This document shows, piece after piece, positions 55,374-64,000 of a stretch of DNA of 64,000 nucleotides. The stretch covers positions 3,363,501-3,427,500 of the forward strand of contig NZ_AP014946.1 in assembly GCF_002355335.1 (NCBI RefSeq), given 5' to 3'. A program made the position numbers and the translations under genes. The notes under the pieces were generated by a model, which saw nothing but the letters and a program-made list of their open reading frames with translations, was not told the DNA's origin and did not search any database. Positions within the stretch are counted from its first letter, which is position 1. Every line of letters starts with the position of its first letter. The DNA is from Variibacter gotjawalensis. Its GTDB lineage: Bacteria; Pseudomonadota; Alphaproteobacteria; Rhizobiales; Xanthobacteraceae.

Positions 55374-56675
55374 CTAGCCTTCCCGCCTCAAAACGCTAAC
55401 AAAAAACCCATCGGTCTCGGTGGTCCGCGGGGTCATCAGGATGCCCTCGGCCGAAAGCCGCGCCGCCTTGCCGAACACCATCGCGCGCTCGCCGAGCGCC
55501 GAGATGACCTCGTCCGGCAAAATCACCGAAAAACTCTTCGATCGGCTGAGGAAACTGCGCACCTGCGCGCCGTTCTCGTTGTCCAGCACCGAGCACGTGA
55601 CGTAGGCGAGCCGCCCGCCCGGCCGCACCAGGCGCGCGGCGCGGTCCAGCACCTCGGCCTGCTCGCGCTCTCGGATTTCCAAGGCGCCGGGCCGGATACG
55701 CCATTTGGCGTCCGGGTTGCGCCGCCACGCGCCGCTGCCCGTGCACGGCGCATCGACCAACACGAGGTCGGCGCTGAGATCGAACTCGGCAAGGACGTCG
55801 GTCTTGCCGCGCGGCGTCAGCACTTTGACGCATTTCGCGCTGGCGCGCTCGAGACGCGCATAGATCGGCGCTAAGCGCCGCTTGTCGCTGTCGGTCGCGA
55901 TGACCTCGCCGCGGTTGTGCATGAGTGCCGCGAGCGCGAGGCTCTTGCCGCCGGCCCCGGCGCAAAGATCGATAACACGCTTGCCGCCCTCGGGCGCGGC
56001 GAACAAGGCCGCAAGCTGCGAGCCTTCGTCCTGCACCTCGAACATGCCCTTGAGATAGCCGGGCTCCGATTGCAGCGGCGGCGCCTTCGCGTCCGAGCCG
56101 AGCGCGATGCGCACGCCCGTCGGCGACCAGCGGGTCGGCTGCGCGTGATACTCGGCAAGCTCCGCCGCAACCTTCTGCGCATCGCTCTTGATCAGGTTGG
56201 CGCGGAGATCGACCGGCGCGCGCGCCGCCAGCGCCGCACCCTCTTCGGCACGGTCATCGCCGAAGCTTGCCGTGAGATAAGGGTCGAGCCATTCCGGATA
56301 ATCCCCCGCGACCCACGCGGGAGCCGACGATACATCGGCCGTATCGAGCCGCGCACGCTCGTCTTCGCTCAACGGCGACGGTGCGAAGCGCCCACCGTCC
56401 GTCAGCTTCTCGATCGCCGCGAGATTGAAATTGCGCTCACGCTTGAGCATCCCGAGCGCGATGGCGCGCGGGCTCTCGTCGCCCATGATCCATGCCGAAG
56501 ACGCACGTTTGCGCAGCGCATCGAAAGTCAGCGAACCGATCGCCGCGCGATCGCCAGACCCTGCGAAGCGATGCGCGAGACCCCAGTCTTTCAACGCATC
56601 GGCGGCGGGCCGCCGCCGAGCGATGATGTCGTCAAGAACTTCGATGGTCGCCGAAAGTCGTGCTGCGGGGGTCAT
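55374..56675 (-). CDS. RsmB/NSUN-family rRNA cytosine-C5 methyltransferase
   Basis: 433 residues from ATG 56675; the 49 codons upstream in frame belong to the MAPEG gene region. NusB-like N-terminal helices precede the methyltransferase: DEGSQLAALFAAP, SAM-binding DLCAGAGGKSLAL, DAPCTGSGAWRRNPD (catalytic Cys) and VTCSVLDNENG (second Cys). Probably modifies 16S rRNA. Overlaps the MAPEG stop by 4 bp. Confidence 0.93.
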   Translation of the reverse strand: MTPAARLSATIEVLDDIIARRRPAADALKDWGLAHRFAGSGDRAAIGSLTFDALRKRASSAWIMGDESPRAIALGMLKRERNFNLAAIEKLTDGGRFAPSPLSEDERARLDTADVSSAPAWVAGDYPEWLDPYLTASFGDDRAEEGAALAARAPVDLRANLIKSDAQKVAAELAEYHAQPTRWSPTGVRIALGSDAKAPPLQSEPGYLKGMFEVQDEGSQLAALFAAPEGGKRVIDLCAGAGGKSLALAALMHNRGEVIATDSDKRRLAPIYARLERASAKCVKVLTPRGKTDVLAEFDLSADLVLVDAPCTGSGAWRRNPDAKWRIRPGALEIREREQAEVLDRAARLVRPGGRLAYVTCSVLDNENGAQVRSFLSRSKSFSVILPDEVISALGERAMVFGKAARLSAEGILMTPRTTETDGFFVSVLRREG

Positions 56676-57094
56676 AATCCAAAAATCACATCGATGGCGA
56701 ACAGCGCCCACATAATGACGAGCACAATCGCACTGAGAAAAAAGAAGCCGCCACGCAATTGAAGTTTGTTCGACGTGACCGCGATGAAAGCTTGCGCGAG
56801 ACGCGCCGCGACGAAAATCCACGCCAGAATGACGAACAGAAAATCAGCCTGCCGCGTGATGATCGCGAGAATGCAGAGAACGTAGAAAAGAACCGGCAGC
56901 TCGAACTGATTGCGGAAAGCATTCGCAAACTTGGTCGGCTGCTCGGGCCAATTCGGCTGCCCGAGCACGATGTCGCGCGGATGAACGCTTTTGTCGTTCA
57001 GCACGCCGATCCGCGTGAAGATCATGCCGAACATCAGCGCAAAGGTGAGCGCGACCTGAACGAACAGCGGAACGAGCGTTGCCTGGACCAGCAT
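56672..57094 (-). CDS. MAPEG-family membrane protein
   Basis: 140 residues from ATG 57094 (MLVQATLVPLF). Four hydrophobic segments, with NAFRNQFELPVLFYVLCI as the MAPEG signature near residues 60-78. Eukaryotic relatives are glutathione transferases; the bacterial type is of unknown function. Start of the next gene (rsmB-like) overlaps its stop (ATGA). This MAPEG-rsmB-guaA order is usual near guaB in related genomes. Confidence 0.9.
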   Translation of the reverse strand: MLVQATLVPLFVQVALTFALMFGMIFTRIGVLNDKSVHPRDIVLGQPNWPEQPTKFANAFRNQFELPVLFYVLCILAIITRQADFLFVILAWIFVAARLAQAFIAVTSNKLQLRGGFFFLSAIVLVIMWALFAIDVIFGL

Positions 57095-57095
57095 G

Positions 57096-58121
57096 TTACT
57101 TCGCGTCCGGTGCGACGCGCACGACGGTCTTGCCGAAATTCTCGCCGCGCAGAAGGCCGATGAAAGCGCTCGGCGCATTCTCGAGACCATCGACGATATG
57201 TTCGCGGTGCTTGATCTCGCCGCTCTTCACCCATGCCGCCATGTCGCGGCGGAAGTCGGCTTCGCGCGCGGCGAAATCCCACACGATGAAACCGCGGATC
57301 GTGAGACGCTTCGTCAAAACGGCACGGAACAGCTGCGGCACCTTGTTCGGACCTGCCGGCAATTCCGTCATGTTGTATTGCGAGATCAGTCCGCACACCG
57401 GCATGCGTGCGAAGAAGTTGAACAGCGGAAAAACCGCTTCGAACACCGGACCGCCGACATTCTCGAAATAGACGTCCACACCCTTCGGGCACGCCTCTTT
57501 AAGATGCTCCGCCATACCGGGCGCTTTGTGATCGATGCATGCATCGAAGCCGAGTTCCTCGACGACGTAGCGGCACTTTTCCGGCCCGCCCGCGATACCG
57601 ACGGCGCGTGCGCCTTTCAGCTTCGCGATCTGTCCGACGAGTTGCCCGACTGCGCCGGACGCCGCCGCGACCAAGACCGTCTCGCCGGCCTTCGGCTGAC
57701 CGATTTCGAGCAAGCCCGTGTAAGCCGTCATGCCCGGCATACCGAGCACACCGAGCGACGGCGCCAGCGGCTGCCCCGCGTCGAGCTTGCGCAGACCCTT
57801 GCCGTTCGACACCGCGTGGCTCTGCCAGCCAAGGTGGCCCGCGATATGCTCGCCGACTTTGAACTTCTCGTTGTCGGACGAGACGACTTCGCCGACGAGC
57901 TCTCCCTGCATGAGACCGCCGACTTCGACCGGCGCAGCATACGATGCCGCATCGCTCATGCGCCCGCGCATGTACGGATCGAGCGAGAGATATTTCGTGC
58001 GAACCAGAATTTCGCCCGCGCCGGCTTTCGGCACCGGACCTTCTTCGAGACGGAAATTGTCCGGCGTCGGCTCCGCCTTCGGGCGCGACGTCATGATGAT
58101 GCGGCGGTGGGTTTCGGCCAT
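57096..58121 (-). CDS. NADP-dependent MDR oxidoreductase (PTGR/CurA-like)
   Basis: 341 residues. TEEN-type N-terminus (NFRLEEGPVPKAGAGEILVRTKYLSLDPYMRGRM), nucleotide loop AASGAVGQLVGQIAKLKGARAVGIAGG, and VDVYFENVGG. It has no zinc ligands, so it belongs to the double-bond reductase group acting on enones or quinones. Its stop is 1 bp from the MAPEG start region, so co-transcription is likely. Confidence 0.93.
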   Translation of the reverse strand: MAETHRRIIMTSRPKAEPTPDNFRLEEGPVPKAGAGEILVRTKYLSLDPYMRGRMSDAASYAAPVEVGGLMQGELVGEVVSSDNEKFKVGEHIAGHLGWQSHAVSNGKGLRKLDAGQPLAPSLGVLGMPGMTAYTGLLEIGQPKAGETVLVAAASGAVGQLVGQIAKLKGARAVGIAGGPEKCRYVVEELGFDACIDHKAPGMAEHLKEACPKGVDVYFENVGGPVFEAVFPLFNFFARMPVCGLISQYNMTELPAGPNKVPQLFRAVLTKRLTIRGFIVWDFAAREADFRRDMAAWVKSGEIKHREHIVDGLENAPSAFIGLLRGENFGKTVVRVAPDAK

Positions 58122-58183
58122 GTCTCTCTCCCGGACATTCGGTGTTCGGGAGGGACATACGCGGATTAGCGCTAAGCCGCAAA

Positions 58184-58867
58184 TTATGCGGCCGAGGCCT
58201 CAACTTTTTCCCCGAACAGCTCAAACGCTTGCGGCAGAATCTCCGAAACTGGAATCGCAACAGCTTTTGAAGCAGTCGTTCCACTCTCGTTCAGCCAAGC
58301 CTTCACTAGCGCGTAGCCAAGGCTGTACCCGCCCCAGCGCGGAAAGTTTGCGCTGTTCCCTGTGCCAAAGAACCATTTTGGGTGATCATAGGAGACTGCC
58401 GAAAGCTCTCCGATGGCGTTGGCCGCCAGCTGACGGAGGGGTACACCGCTAACCTCAACGGCGTAGTTCGGCGTCGGACAGCCGACTTCTTCCTCGTAAC
58501 ATTGCGCTAGGCCTTCGGAGATCAAAGCCTCACCAAGCGTCGTGCCGTAGCCCGGCCCGGCAAATCGCGTGGCGTGGTGCAGCTCGTGAGCAAGCTGCGC
58601 ACGCAACTGCAGTGCGATCGATCCCTTCTCACGACCATCGCAACGCGGATCGACGCCAATGGTTATCAAATGCGCGGACTGAGCAAACCCTTGCGCGTCC
58701 CATCCCGCGATTGGTCGATGCGTTGGCGTTAAAAGAACGTCGACATTCTTGGCATCGATCGGCGGACCAACGTCCGCTAATGCGGCTTCCAGATAACCAA
58801 CGAGCTGCGTCAAACGGCCGGGTGCAAATTCACTCCCCGCGTCGAGCGGGACAAAACGAACAGACAT
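58184..58867 (-). CDS. DUF2268-type putative zinc-dependent protease
   Basis: 227 residues from ATG 58867. HELHHATRF near residue 92 matches the HExxH zinc motif, and the downstream ALISEGLAQCYEEE carries a third candidate ligand Glu. No signal peptide. The base composition is a little richer in A/T than its neighbours, which may mean recent arrival between the gua genes. Substrate unknown. Confidence 0.8.
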   Translation of the reverse strand: MSVRFVPLDAGSEFAPGRLTQLVGYLEAALADVGPPIDAKNVDVLLTPTHRPIAGWDAQGFAQSAHLITIGVDPRCDGREKGSIALQLRAQLAHELHHATRFAGPGYGTTLGEALISEGLAQCYEEEVGCPTPNYAVEVSGVPLRQLAANAIGELSAVSYDHPKWFFGTGNSANFPRWGGYSLGYALVKAWLNESGTTASKAVAIPVSEILPQAFELFGEKVEASAA

Positions 58868-58929
58868 CGAAATGAACTCCAAGAAATAACATCGTGAAAT
58901 TCGTTTCTTCTTGTTTCGGGCCCAGCGAC

Positions 58930-60405
58930 TTATCCGCGGCCCGGGTAATTCGGGCTTTCGCGCGTGATCGTCACATCGTGAACGTGGCTCTCGCGCAGAC
59001 CGGCCGACGAGATGCGCACGAAGCGCGCCTTCTTGCGGAACTCTTCCAATGTCGGTGCGCCGACATAGCCCATGGCGGCGCGGAGGCCGCCGGCGAGCTG
59101 ATGCAGCACGTGGCCGGCCGAGCCCTTGTAGGCCACCTGGCCCTCGACGCCTTCCGGCACGAGCTTGAGCGAGTCCTTGATGTCTTGTTGGAAGTAGCGG
59201 TCGGCTGAGCCGCGCGCCATCGCGCTCACCGAGCCCATGCCGCGATACGATTTGTACGAGCGGCCCTGATAGAGGTAGACCTCGCCCGGCGTCTCGTCCG
59301 TGCCCGCGAGCAGCGAGCCCACCATCGCGCATTCGGCGCCGGCCGCGAGCGCCTTCGCAAGATCGCCCGAGAATTTGATGCCGCCGTCGGCGATGACGGG
59401 AATGTCGTTCTTCTGCGCGGCTTCGACCGAATCCATGATCGCTGTGAGCTGCGGAACGCCGACGCCCGCGACGATGCGCGTCGTGCAAATCGAGCCCGGC
59501 CCGATGCCGACCTTGATCGAATCCGCGCCTGCGTCGATCAGCGCTTGAGCGCCGTCGGCTGTCGCGACATTGCCGGCGACCACTTGCACCATATTCGACA
59601 GTTTCTTGATGCGGTTGACGGCGGCGAGCACGCCGCGCGAATGACCATGCGCCGTGTCGACGACGACGAGATCGACGCCTGCGTCGATCAACTGCTCGGT
59701 GCGCGCAAACCCCTTGTCGCCGATCGTCGTCGCAGCGGCGACCCGCAGACGGCCCTGCTCGTCCTTGCACGCATTCGGATTGGCGACCGCCTTTTCGATG
59801 TCCTTCACCGTGATGAGGCCGACGCAACGATACGCATCATCGACGACGAGCAATTTCTCGATCCGATGTTGATGCAAGAGGCGCTTGGCCTCTTCGTGAT
59901 TGACGCTCTCCGTCACCGTGATGAGGCGATCCTTCGTCATCAATTCGGAGACGGGCTGCGACAGGTTCGTCGCAAAACGTACGTCGCGGTTGGTGAGAAT
60001 ACCAACCAGCTTGCCGGCGCGGCCATTGCCCTTCTCGACCACTGGAATGCCCGAGATGTTGTGCGCCTTCATGATGTCGAAGGCTTCGGCGAGCGTCGCG
60101 CTCGGGTGGATGGTGACCGGGTTCACCACCATGCCGGATTCGAACTTCTTCACCTGCCGGACTTCGGCGGCTTGTTGATCGGGCTCGAGGTTGCGGTGAA
60201 TGACGCCGAGGCCGCCGGCCTGCGCCATGGCGATCGCCATGCGGGCTTCCGTGACGGTGTCCATCGCGGACGCGAGGATCGGAATGTTCAGCTTGATCGT
60301 GCGCGTGACGCGCGAGCGGACATCGACATCTGAAGGGAGAACGTCCGAGAGCCCAGGCTGCAGCAGAACGTCGTCGAACGTTAAACCTTCGCGAAATTCT
60401 GCCAT
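58930..60405 (-). CDS. guaB: IMP dehydrogenase
   Basis: 491 residues from ATG 60405, chosen because GGAG lies six bases upstream; earlier in-frame ATGs exist at 60411 and 60417. [19 protein letters not shown] opens the barrel; two CBS domains are inserted (about 95-205). Catalytic Cys lies in [11 protein letters not shown], and the flap contains GMGSVSAM. It makes XMP for GuaA. The presence of both gua genes on the same strand, separated by four other genes, suggests an originally shared cluster. Confidence 0.96.
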   Translation of the reverse strand: MAEFREGLTFDDVLLQPGLSDVLPSDVDVRSRVTRTIKLNIPILASAMDTVTEARMAIAMAQAGGLGVIHRNLEPDQQAAEVRQVKKFESGMVVNPVTIHPSATLAEAFDIMKAHNISGIPVVEKGNGRAGKLVGILTNRDVRFATNLSQPVSELMTKDRLITVTESVNHEEAKRLLHQHRIEKLLVVDDAYRCVGLITVKDIEKAVANPNACKDEQGRLRVAAATTIGDKGFARTEQLIDAGVDLVVVDTAHGHSRGVLAAVNRIKKLSNMVQVVAGNVATADGAQALIDAGADSIKVGIGPGSICTTRIVAGVGVPQLTAIMDSVEAAQKNDIPVIADGGIKFSGDLAKALAAGAECAMVGSLLAGTDETPGEVYLYQGRSYKSYRGMGSVSAMARGSADRYFQQDIKDSLKLVPEGVEGQVAYKGSAGHVLHQLAGGLRAAMGYVGAPTLEEFRKKARFVRISSAGLRESHVHDVTITRESPNYPGRG

Positions 60406-60573
60406 CGCCATCTCCATTTTCTAACGCGGATAAGTTGCCGCGCCGGTCGACCCTAGGGTCGCCGTTTGGAATCGATCCCGTCTGGGGAGTTGGCGGTGGT
60501 CGTTAGCACGCTACCGCGCGGGATAACAAGCGCCAATTTGCTGCTTCGCAACAAAGTGGCTTACAGCCGGTAA

Positions 60574-60831
60574 CTAAGGCCGATATCCCGGCGGCGGCTG
60601 CCCGGTCCGGTTGATCGCATCGACAACCTCGCGGTGCCTCCGCTCGCCGCGCCGCATCGATATGGCGATGATCGCATGCGCGCTCGAAACCAGCATGAGG
60701 CCGGGCGAGAGCAGCAGGATCGAGAACACCAGACACACGACCCAGACGATGGCACTCAGGATCGCGTGGAACGGCTGCCCGTTGAGGAGCAGCGCAACCG
60801 GCGGAAGAAAGAAAGCCAAGACGTAGATCAT
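60574..60831 (-). CDS. YqaE/Pmp3-like small membrane protein
   Basis: 85 residues from ATG 60831 after AGGGGGCTTGG. Two membrane helices: MIYVLAFFLPPVALLLNGQPFHAIL and IVWVVCLVFSILLLSPG, the first with the conserved LPP-x-V/A-x-L/V pattern of YqaE/Pmp3. The C-terminal 35 residues are basic and extend beyond the usual 52-residue YqaE length. Probably a stress-related inner-membrane protein. Confidence 0.7.
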   Translation of the reverse strand: MIYVLAFFLPPVALLLNGQPFHAILSAIVWVVCLVFSILLLSPGLMLVSSAHAIIAISMRRGERRHREVVDAINRTGQPPPGYRP

Positions 60832-60901
60832 CCAAGCCCCCTGTTGAGGAGGCTCTGATGTAGTGCGCCGATCGTGAATTGAAAGAGCCGCTGGACTCAA
60901 T

Positions 60902-61030
60902 CCGTCATGGTGAGGAGCCGCGTCTGCGAAGCAGAAAGCGGCGTCTCGAACCACGACGGCCGAGGCGCGGCTACATCCCGGGGCCGTCGTCCTTCGAGAT
61001 GCCCGCTTGCGCGGGCTCCTCAGGATGACG
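60902..61030. repeat. Second family of palindromic intergenic repeat
   Basis: CCGTCATGGTGAGGAGC at the left is mirrored by GCTCCTCAGGATGACGG at the right (15 of 17 pairs). In between lie GGCGTCTCGAACCACGACGGCC and CCGTCGTCCTTCGAGATGCC, which also pair. It fills the gap between the YqaE-like gene and eipB. The layout resembles mobile intergenic palindromes of Bradyrhizobium-type genomes and differs from the 43.9/48.9 kb family. Confidence 0.75.
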
Positions 61031-61042
61031 GGTCAGGCGCGA

Positions 61043-61876
61043 CTACTTACACGCCTTAGCTTCGCGCATCTCAAGGCCGCTCAGCTTGCCGTCGAGCGCG
61101 AAGGTGCCGTAGTCGATTTTGATCGCGCGCGCGACACCGTTCTCGTAGATCTCGAAGCTGATCGCATACGCCGGCGTCTGATCACCGTCGTTCTTGCCCT
61201 TCTCGAAATAACTGATCGTGACGGGCCAGCGCTTCAGGCTCGCAAGGCTCGCCTGCCCGGCCGCCGCGTCGTCGGGAGCTTTTGCCCCGGCCGCGATTTC
61301 GCCGCCGATAACGGTGAGCGAGTTGTAGATCTTCTCGCCATTGTCGGAGCCGTCATAGACCGCGACTTCAAGCAGCTTCTTGCCGTCGCGTGCCGTGATA
61401 ATGATCTGGCGCATATGCTCGGACGGGAAAATAACATCGCCGAGTTCGACCGTCTTCGCCGCCGGCTTCGTCAGCTTCACGGAAGACTTGGCACCGCTGC
61501 GCGAGCCCTGGCCCTCGGAATGATCGGCAGGTTTGTTGTCGAGGAAGTTCTGCGTCACGAACCGGAACGACGATCCGTCGCCGTCCTCGAAATTCGTCGT
61601 GCGCAGATCGCTGGTGACCTTCTTGCCCTCACCGGAGTCGAGTTCGGTGACCTGGCGGAAGTTCAGCGTGTAGCCCTCACACGGCGAACCGGCGAAATCG
61701 TACAAGATGCGGCCGCGCACCGAGTCCAGCGAGTCCTTGCCGGAGGTCCGCACCAGCGAAAGATCGTAGACCGCGCGATGACCCGCTAGCGGAGCTTGAT
61801 CTGGTGGTTGTGCGAGCGCCGTGCCGCCGAGCAACGCAACCAGCGCGAGACCTGCAAAATTTGAACGATAACCCAT
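61043..61876 (-). CDS. eipB: EipB-like periplasmic envelope protein (DUF1849)
   Basis: 277 residues from ATG 61876, starting with signal peptide MGYRSNFAGLALVALLGGTALA. LAGHRAVYDLSLVR is the conserved opening of the mature domain. Two Cys are well placed for the family disulfide: one in FAGSPCEGYTLNF and one in the last residues (REAKACK). EipB is a beta-spiral protein needed for envelope integrity in Brucella. Divergent from ridA with about 160 bp between. Confidence 0.88.
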   Translation of the reverse strand: MGYRSNFAGLALVALLGGTALAQPPDQAPLAGHRAVYDLSLVRTSGKDSLDSVRGRILYDFAGSPCEGYTLNFRQVTELDSGEGKKVTSDLRTTNFEDGDGSSFRFVTQNFLDNKPADHSEGQGSRSGAKSSVKLTKPAAKTVELGDVIFPSEHMRQIIITARDGKKLLEVAVYDGSDNGEKIYNSLTVIGGEIAAGAKAPDDAAAGQASLASLKRWPVTISYFEKGKNDGDQTPAYAISFEIYENGVARAIKIDYGTFALDGKLSGLEMREAKACK

Positions 61877-62040
61877 CGATTCGATCGCCTTTATGGTTCC
61901 GGAACATATGGTGGCGGCTCGCCGCGGCACAATCGTGGCAGACCCGTACGGCGTTCCGTGCCTCTTTAACGTGACTTGCGCTCATGCCCCCGATCGGCCA
62001 AGACTGCGCCCGATTTACGGCTGAGGACGAGGAGAAACGT

Positions 62041-62508
62041 ATGGCTGGTAACGTCGAGAAGCGCTTGGAAGAACTCGGAATTGTTCTCCCCTCACCGACA
62101 ACGCCGGTCGCAAATTATGTTCCCTTCGTGCGTACGCATAATTTTCTCGTCCTCTCCGGCCAGATTTGTTTCGGCGCAGACGGCAAGCTCGTCGCCAAGG
62201 GCAAACTCGGCGGCGGCGTGTCGATCGAGGACGGTCAGAAGGCCGCACGCGCCTGCGCGATCAACCTCCTGGCACAGATCAAGGCCGCGGTCGGCGATCT
62301 CGACAAGGTCGCCCGCGTCGTCCGCCTTGGCGGCTTCATCAATTCGATGCCGGACTTCACTGACGGCCCAAAGGTTATGAACGGCGCGTCCGACCTCATG
62401 GTCGAGGTATTCGCCGACAAGGGCCGCCATGCCCGCTCCACCGTCGGCGTCGCATCGCTGCCGGCCGATGCTGCCGTTGAAGTCGAAGGCTACTTTGAGG
62501 TCGACTAA
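62041..62508 (+). CDS. RidA-family protein
   Basis: 155 residues from ATG 62041 after GGAGAAACGT. RidA/YjgF fold with YVPFVRTHNFLVLSGQICF, AINLLAQIKAAVGDLDKVARVV and ARSTVGVASLPADAAVEVE. The Arg in HARSTVGV matches the enamine-binding Arg. It belongs to the longer RidA group (about 155 residues) rather than the 128-residue archetype. GDPD follows 36 bp later. Confidence 0.92.
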   Translation: MAGNVEKRLEELGIVLPSPTTPVANYVPFVRTHNFLVLSGQICFGADGKLVAKGKLGGGVSIEDGQKAARACAINLLAQIKAAVGDLDKVARVVRLGGFINSMPDFTDGPKVMNGASDLMVEVFADKGRHARSTVGVASLPADAAVEVEGYFEVD

Positions 62509-62544
62509 CAAGAACTGACGCGGAATCGCGCGACTGGGAATGAC

Positions 62545-63282
62545 ATGGACTGGCTGACGGCGCGTCCGATAGCGCATCGCGGGCTTCACACCGCCTCCGA
62601 AGGCGTTATCGAGAATATGCCGTCCGCCTTCACGGCCGCTATCGGCGGCAACTACGCGATCGAATGCGACGTCCAATGCTCGGCCGATGGCGAAGCAATG
62701 GTGCATCACGACGGCGTGCTTGACCGCCTGACCGAGACCACCGGCCCGCTCGGCGGCCGCACCGTCGCCGAACTCAAGCGTGTCGACTTCAGAAACACCG
62801 CCGACCGCATGCTCACGCTCGGCGAGTTGTGCGATTTGGTCGCCGGCCGCGTTACGCTCATCGTCGAGATCAAACACCAGCGGGACGCAAAGTCCCCGCT
62901 GCCGAAGCGGGTTGCCGATGTGCTGTCGAGCTACAAAGGGCCGGTCGCGACGATGTCGTTCGACCCGGACCAGATCGCGACAGTGCGCGAGCAAGCGCCA
63001 AACCTCGTTCGCGGCATCGTCGCCGAGCGGAATTTCCATCCGAAGGACTGGGGTCCGATGAGCGGTTGGGAGCGCTTCCGCCTCGCCCACCTTCTCCATG
63101 CCCCGACCTCAAAGCCTCAATTCGTGTCCTACCGCGTCGCCGATTTGCCCGCGCTGGCGCCGACGCTGGCGCGCGCCCTCTTCGGAATTCCGCTGATCTG
63201 CTGGACCGTCCGCACCCCCGAGGATCGCGCCCAGGCCGAAGCCTGCAAGGCGCAGATCACCTTCGAGGGCTTCCGCGCCTAA
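62545..63282 (+). CDS. Glycerophosphodiester phosphodiesterase
   Basis: 245 residues. IAHRGLHTASEGVIENMPSAF (catalytic His/Arg and Glu-Asn), then ECDVQCSADGEAMVHHDGVLDRLT (metal-binding Glu/Asp and second His), and IVEIKHQ (third metal ligand). No signal peptide, so cytoplasmic. It hydrolyses glycerophosphodiesters to glycerol-3-phosphate and an alcohol. Confidence 0.93.
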   Translation: MDWLTARPIAHRGLHTASEGVIENMPSAFTAAIGGNYAIECDVQCSADGEAMVHHDGVLDRLTETTGPLGGRTVAELKRVDFRNTADRMLTLGELCDLVAGRVTLIVEIKHQRDAKSPLPKRVADVLSSYKGPVATMSFDPDQIATVREQAPNLVRGIVAERNFHPKDWGPMSGWERFRLAHLLHAPTSKPQFVSYRVADLPALAPTLARALFGIPLICWTVRTPEDRAQAEACKAQITFEGFRA

Positions 63283-63375
63283 CCGGATGCAGCCGAGCCT
63301 TGCGGTGCACGCGCTTGCGTGCGCCGCCGCAAAGGCCAATATTCGGACCGTGACTTCTCTTTCCGTTTTCAGCGC

Positions 63376-64000
63376 ATGAGCGGCGGCGAGCTGCGCATCC
63401 GGGTCCTCAATGCGATCGCGGACGTACCGGCCGCGGCCTGGAACGCTTGCGCAAATCCGGCCGGATTTGGACCCGGCAGGCCGCAAGAAAACGCGGCACT
63501 GAACGCGGAATCAGAGTCTCAAGATCGCGCTTACAACCCGTTCATCACGCACGAATTTTTGCACGCGCTGGAAGCGTCCGGCTCTGCCACCGGGCGCACC
63601 GGATGGCAGCCGCAGCATCTCGTGATGGAGAACGATGACGGCGGCATCATTGGCGCGACGCCCTGCTATCTGAAGTCCCACTCGCAGGGCGAATACATCT
63701 TCGATTGGGGCTGGGCCGACGCCTTCGAGCGCGCCGGCGGCAACTACTACCCGAAGCTTCAAGTCTCGGTGCCGTTCACGCCCGCGACCGGCGAGCGCCT
63801 TCTCGTCGCATCCGGCGAGAACGTCGATGCGGTGCGGATCGGGCTTGCCTCTGGGCTCGCCGAGCTGTGCAGCATGCGCGAAGCATCGTCCGCTCACCTC
63901 ACCTTTTTGACGGAGCCCGAGCAGGAACTTCTCGGCAAAGCCGGGTTCCTCAAGCGCTCCAGCCAACAGTTCCATTGGGAGAACCAAGGCTACGCAACCT
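63376..64000 (+). CDS. FemAB-like / GNAT-type acyltransferase (partial, runs off the window)
   Basis: An open frame of 208 codons from ATG 63376 to the window end with no stop. MSGGELRIRVLNAIADVPAAAWNA, then PFITHEFLHALEASGSA, GWQPQHLVM, PCYLKSHSQGEYIFDWGWADAF and YYPKLQVSVPFTPATG are the hallmarks of the DUF482 (FemAB_like, COG3146) family, GNAT-fold proteins of about 380-400 residues. The active role is not established. Same direction as gdpD with 93 bp between. Confidence 0.88.
   Translation, partial: MSGGELRIRVLNAIADVPAAAWNACANPAGFGPGRPQENAALNAESESQDRAYNPFITHEFLHALEASGSATGRTGWQPQHLVMENDDGGIIGATPCYLKSHSQGEYIFDWGWADAFERAGGNYYPKLQVSVPFTPATGERLLVASGENVDAVRIGLASGLAELCSMREASSAHLTFLTEPEQELLGKAGFLKRSSQQFHWENQGYAT

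Overview
This 64 kb window is a GC-rich chromosomal segment of an alphaproteobacterium, most likely in the order Hyphomicrobiales near Bradyrhizobium, Rhodopseudomonas, Pseudolabrys or Variibacter. The evidence is the gene content (EipB, IhfA with its MerR neighbour, a PyrC homologue without the HxH metal motif, a Rhizobiales-type porin remnant), a GTTC-N7-GTTC LexA box, and Bradyrhizobium-like intergenic palindromes. No transposase, integrase, CRISPR array or rRNA was seen. The taxonomic placement rests on remembered family features, not on a search.

Layout. 1-5.5 kb: start of a secreted protein, smpB, dapA, a soluble lytic transglycosylase and an alpha/beta hydrolase. 5.5-7.5 kb: a 5'-truncated porin remnant beside a GtrB-like glycosyltransferase. 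7.8 kb: tRNA-Ser(GCU). 7.9-12.6 kb: a type I secretion cassette (membrane-fusion protein, ABC transporter and a very acidic repeat protein that is probably its substrate). 12.9-18.6 kb: a lipoprotein, an EamA transporter, dnaE, a periplasmic ClpP-like protein and a 32-residue membrane peptide. 18.8-30.3 kb: a mostly + strand housekeeping run: pyrB, a pyrC-like pseudo-enzyme, plsY, dprA, topA, rnr, DUF983, NUDIX, rpmG and a periplasmic DsrE-like protein. 30.3-35.4 kb: merR, ihfA, fabH, plsX and prfC on the minus strand.

35.5-53.7 kb is more accessory. It holds three orphan TctC/Bug binding proteins (two in tandem), a flavin monooxygenase and a MarR-GNAT fusion. A DNA-repair operon follows (radical SAM protein, UdgX, DUF2945) with a LexA box just upstream of its start codon. 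Then come a nitronate monooxygenase/hydrolase/SDR/ArsC operon, an ArsR/AHSA1/DUF899 operon, an HpaD-like dioxygenase with a cupin, and a pxpABC 5-oxoprolinase operon followed by an RraA-family gene. 53.7-64 kb: guaA, rsmB-like, MAPEG, an MDR oxidoreductase, a DUF2268 protease, guaB, a YqaE-like protein, eipB, ridA, a GDPD phosphodiesterase and the start of a FemAB-like acyltransferase.

The best leads are: (1) the type I secretion cassette, whose candidate substrate has only four Lys/Arg residues in 507 and no Cys, Trp or Tyr; (2) the LexA-box-controlled radical SAM-UdgX-DUF2945 operon; (3) the PyrC homologue beside PyrB that lacks its metal-binding histidines; (4) several well-formed palindromic operators and a perfect 13-bp inverted repeat between tandem binding-protein genes.
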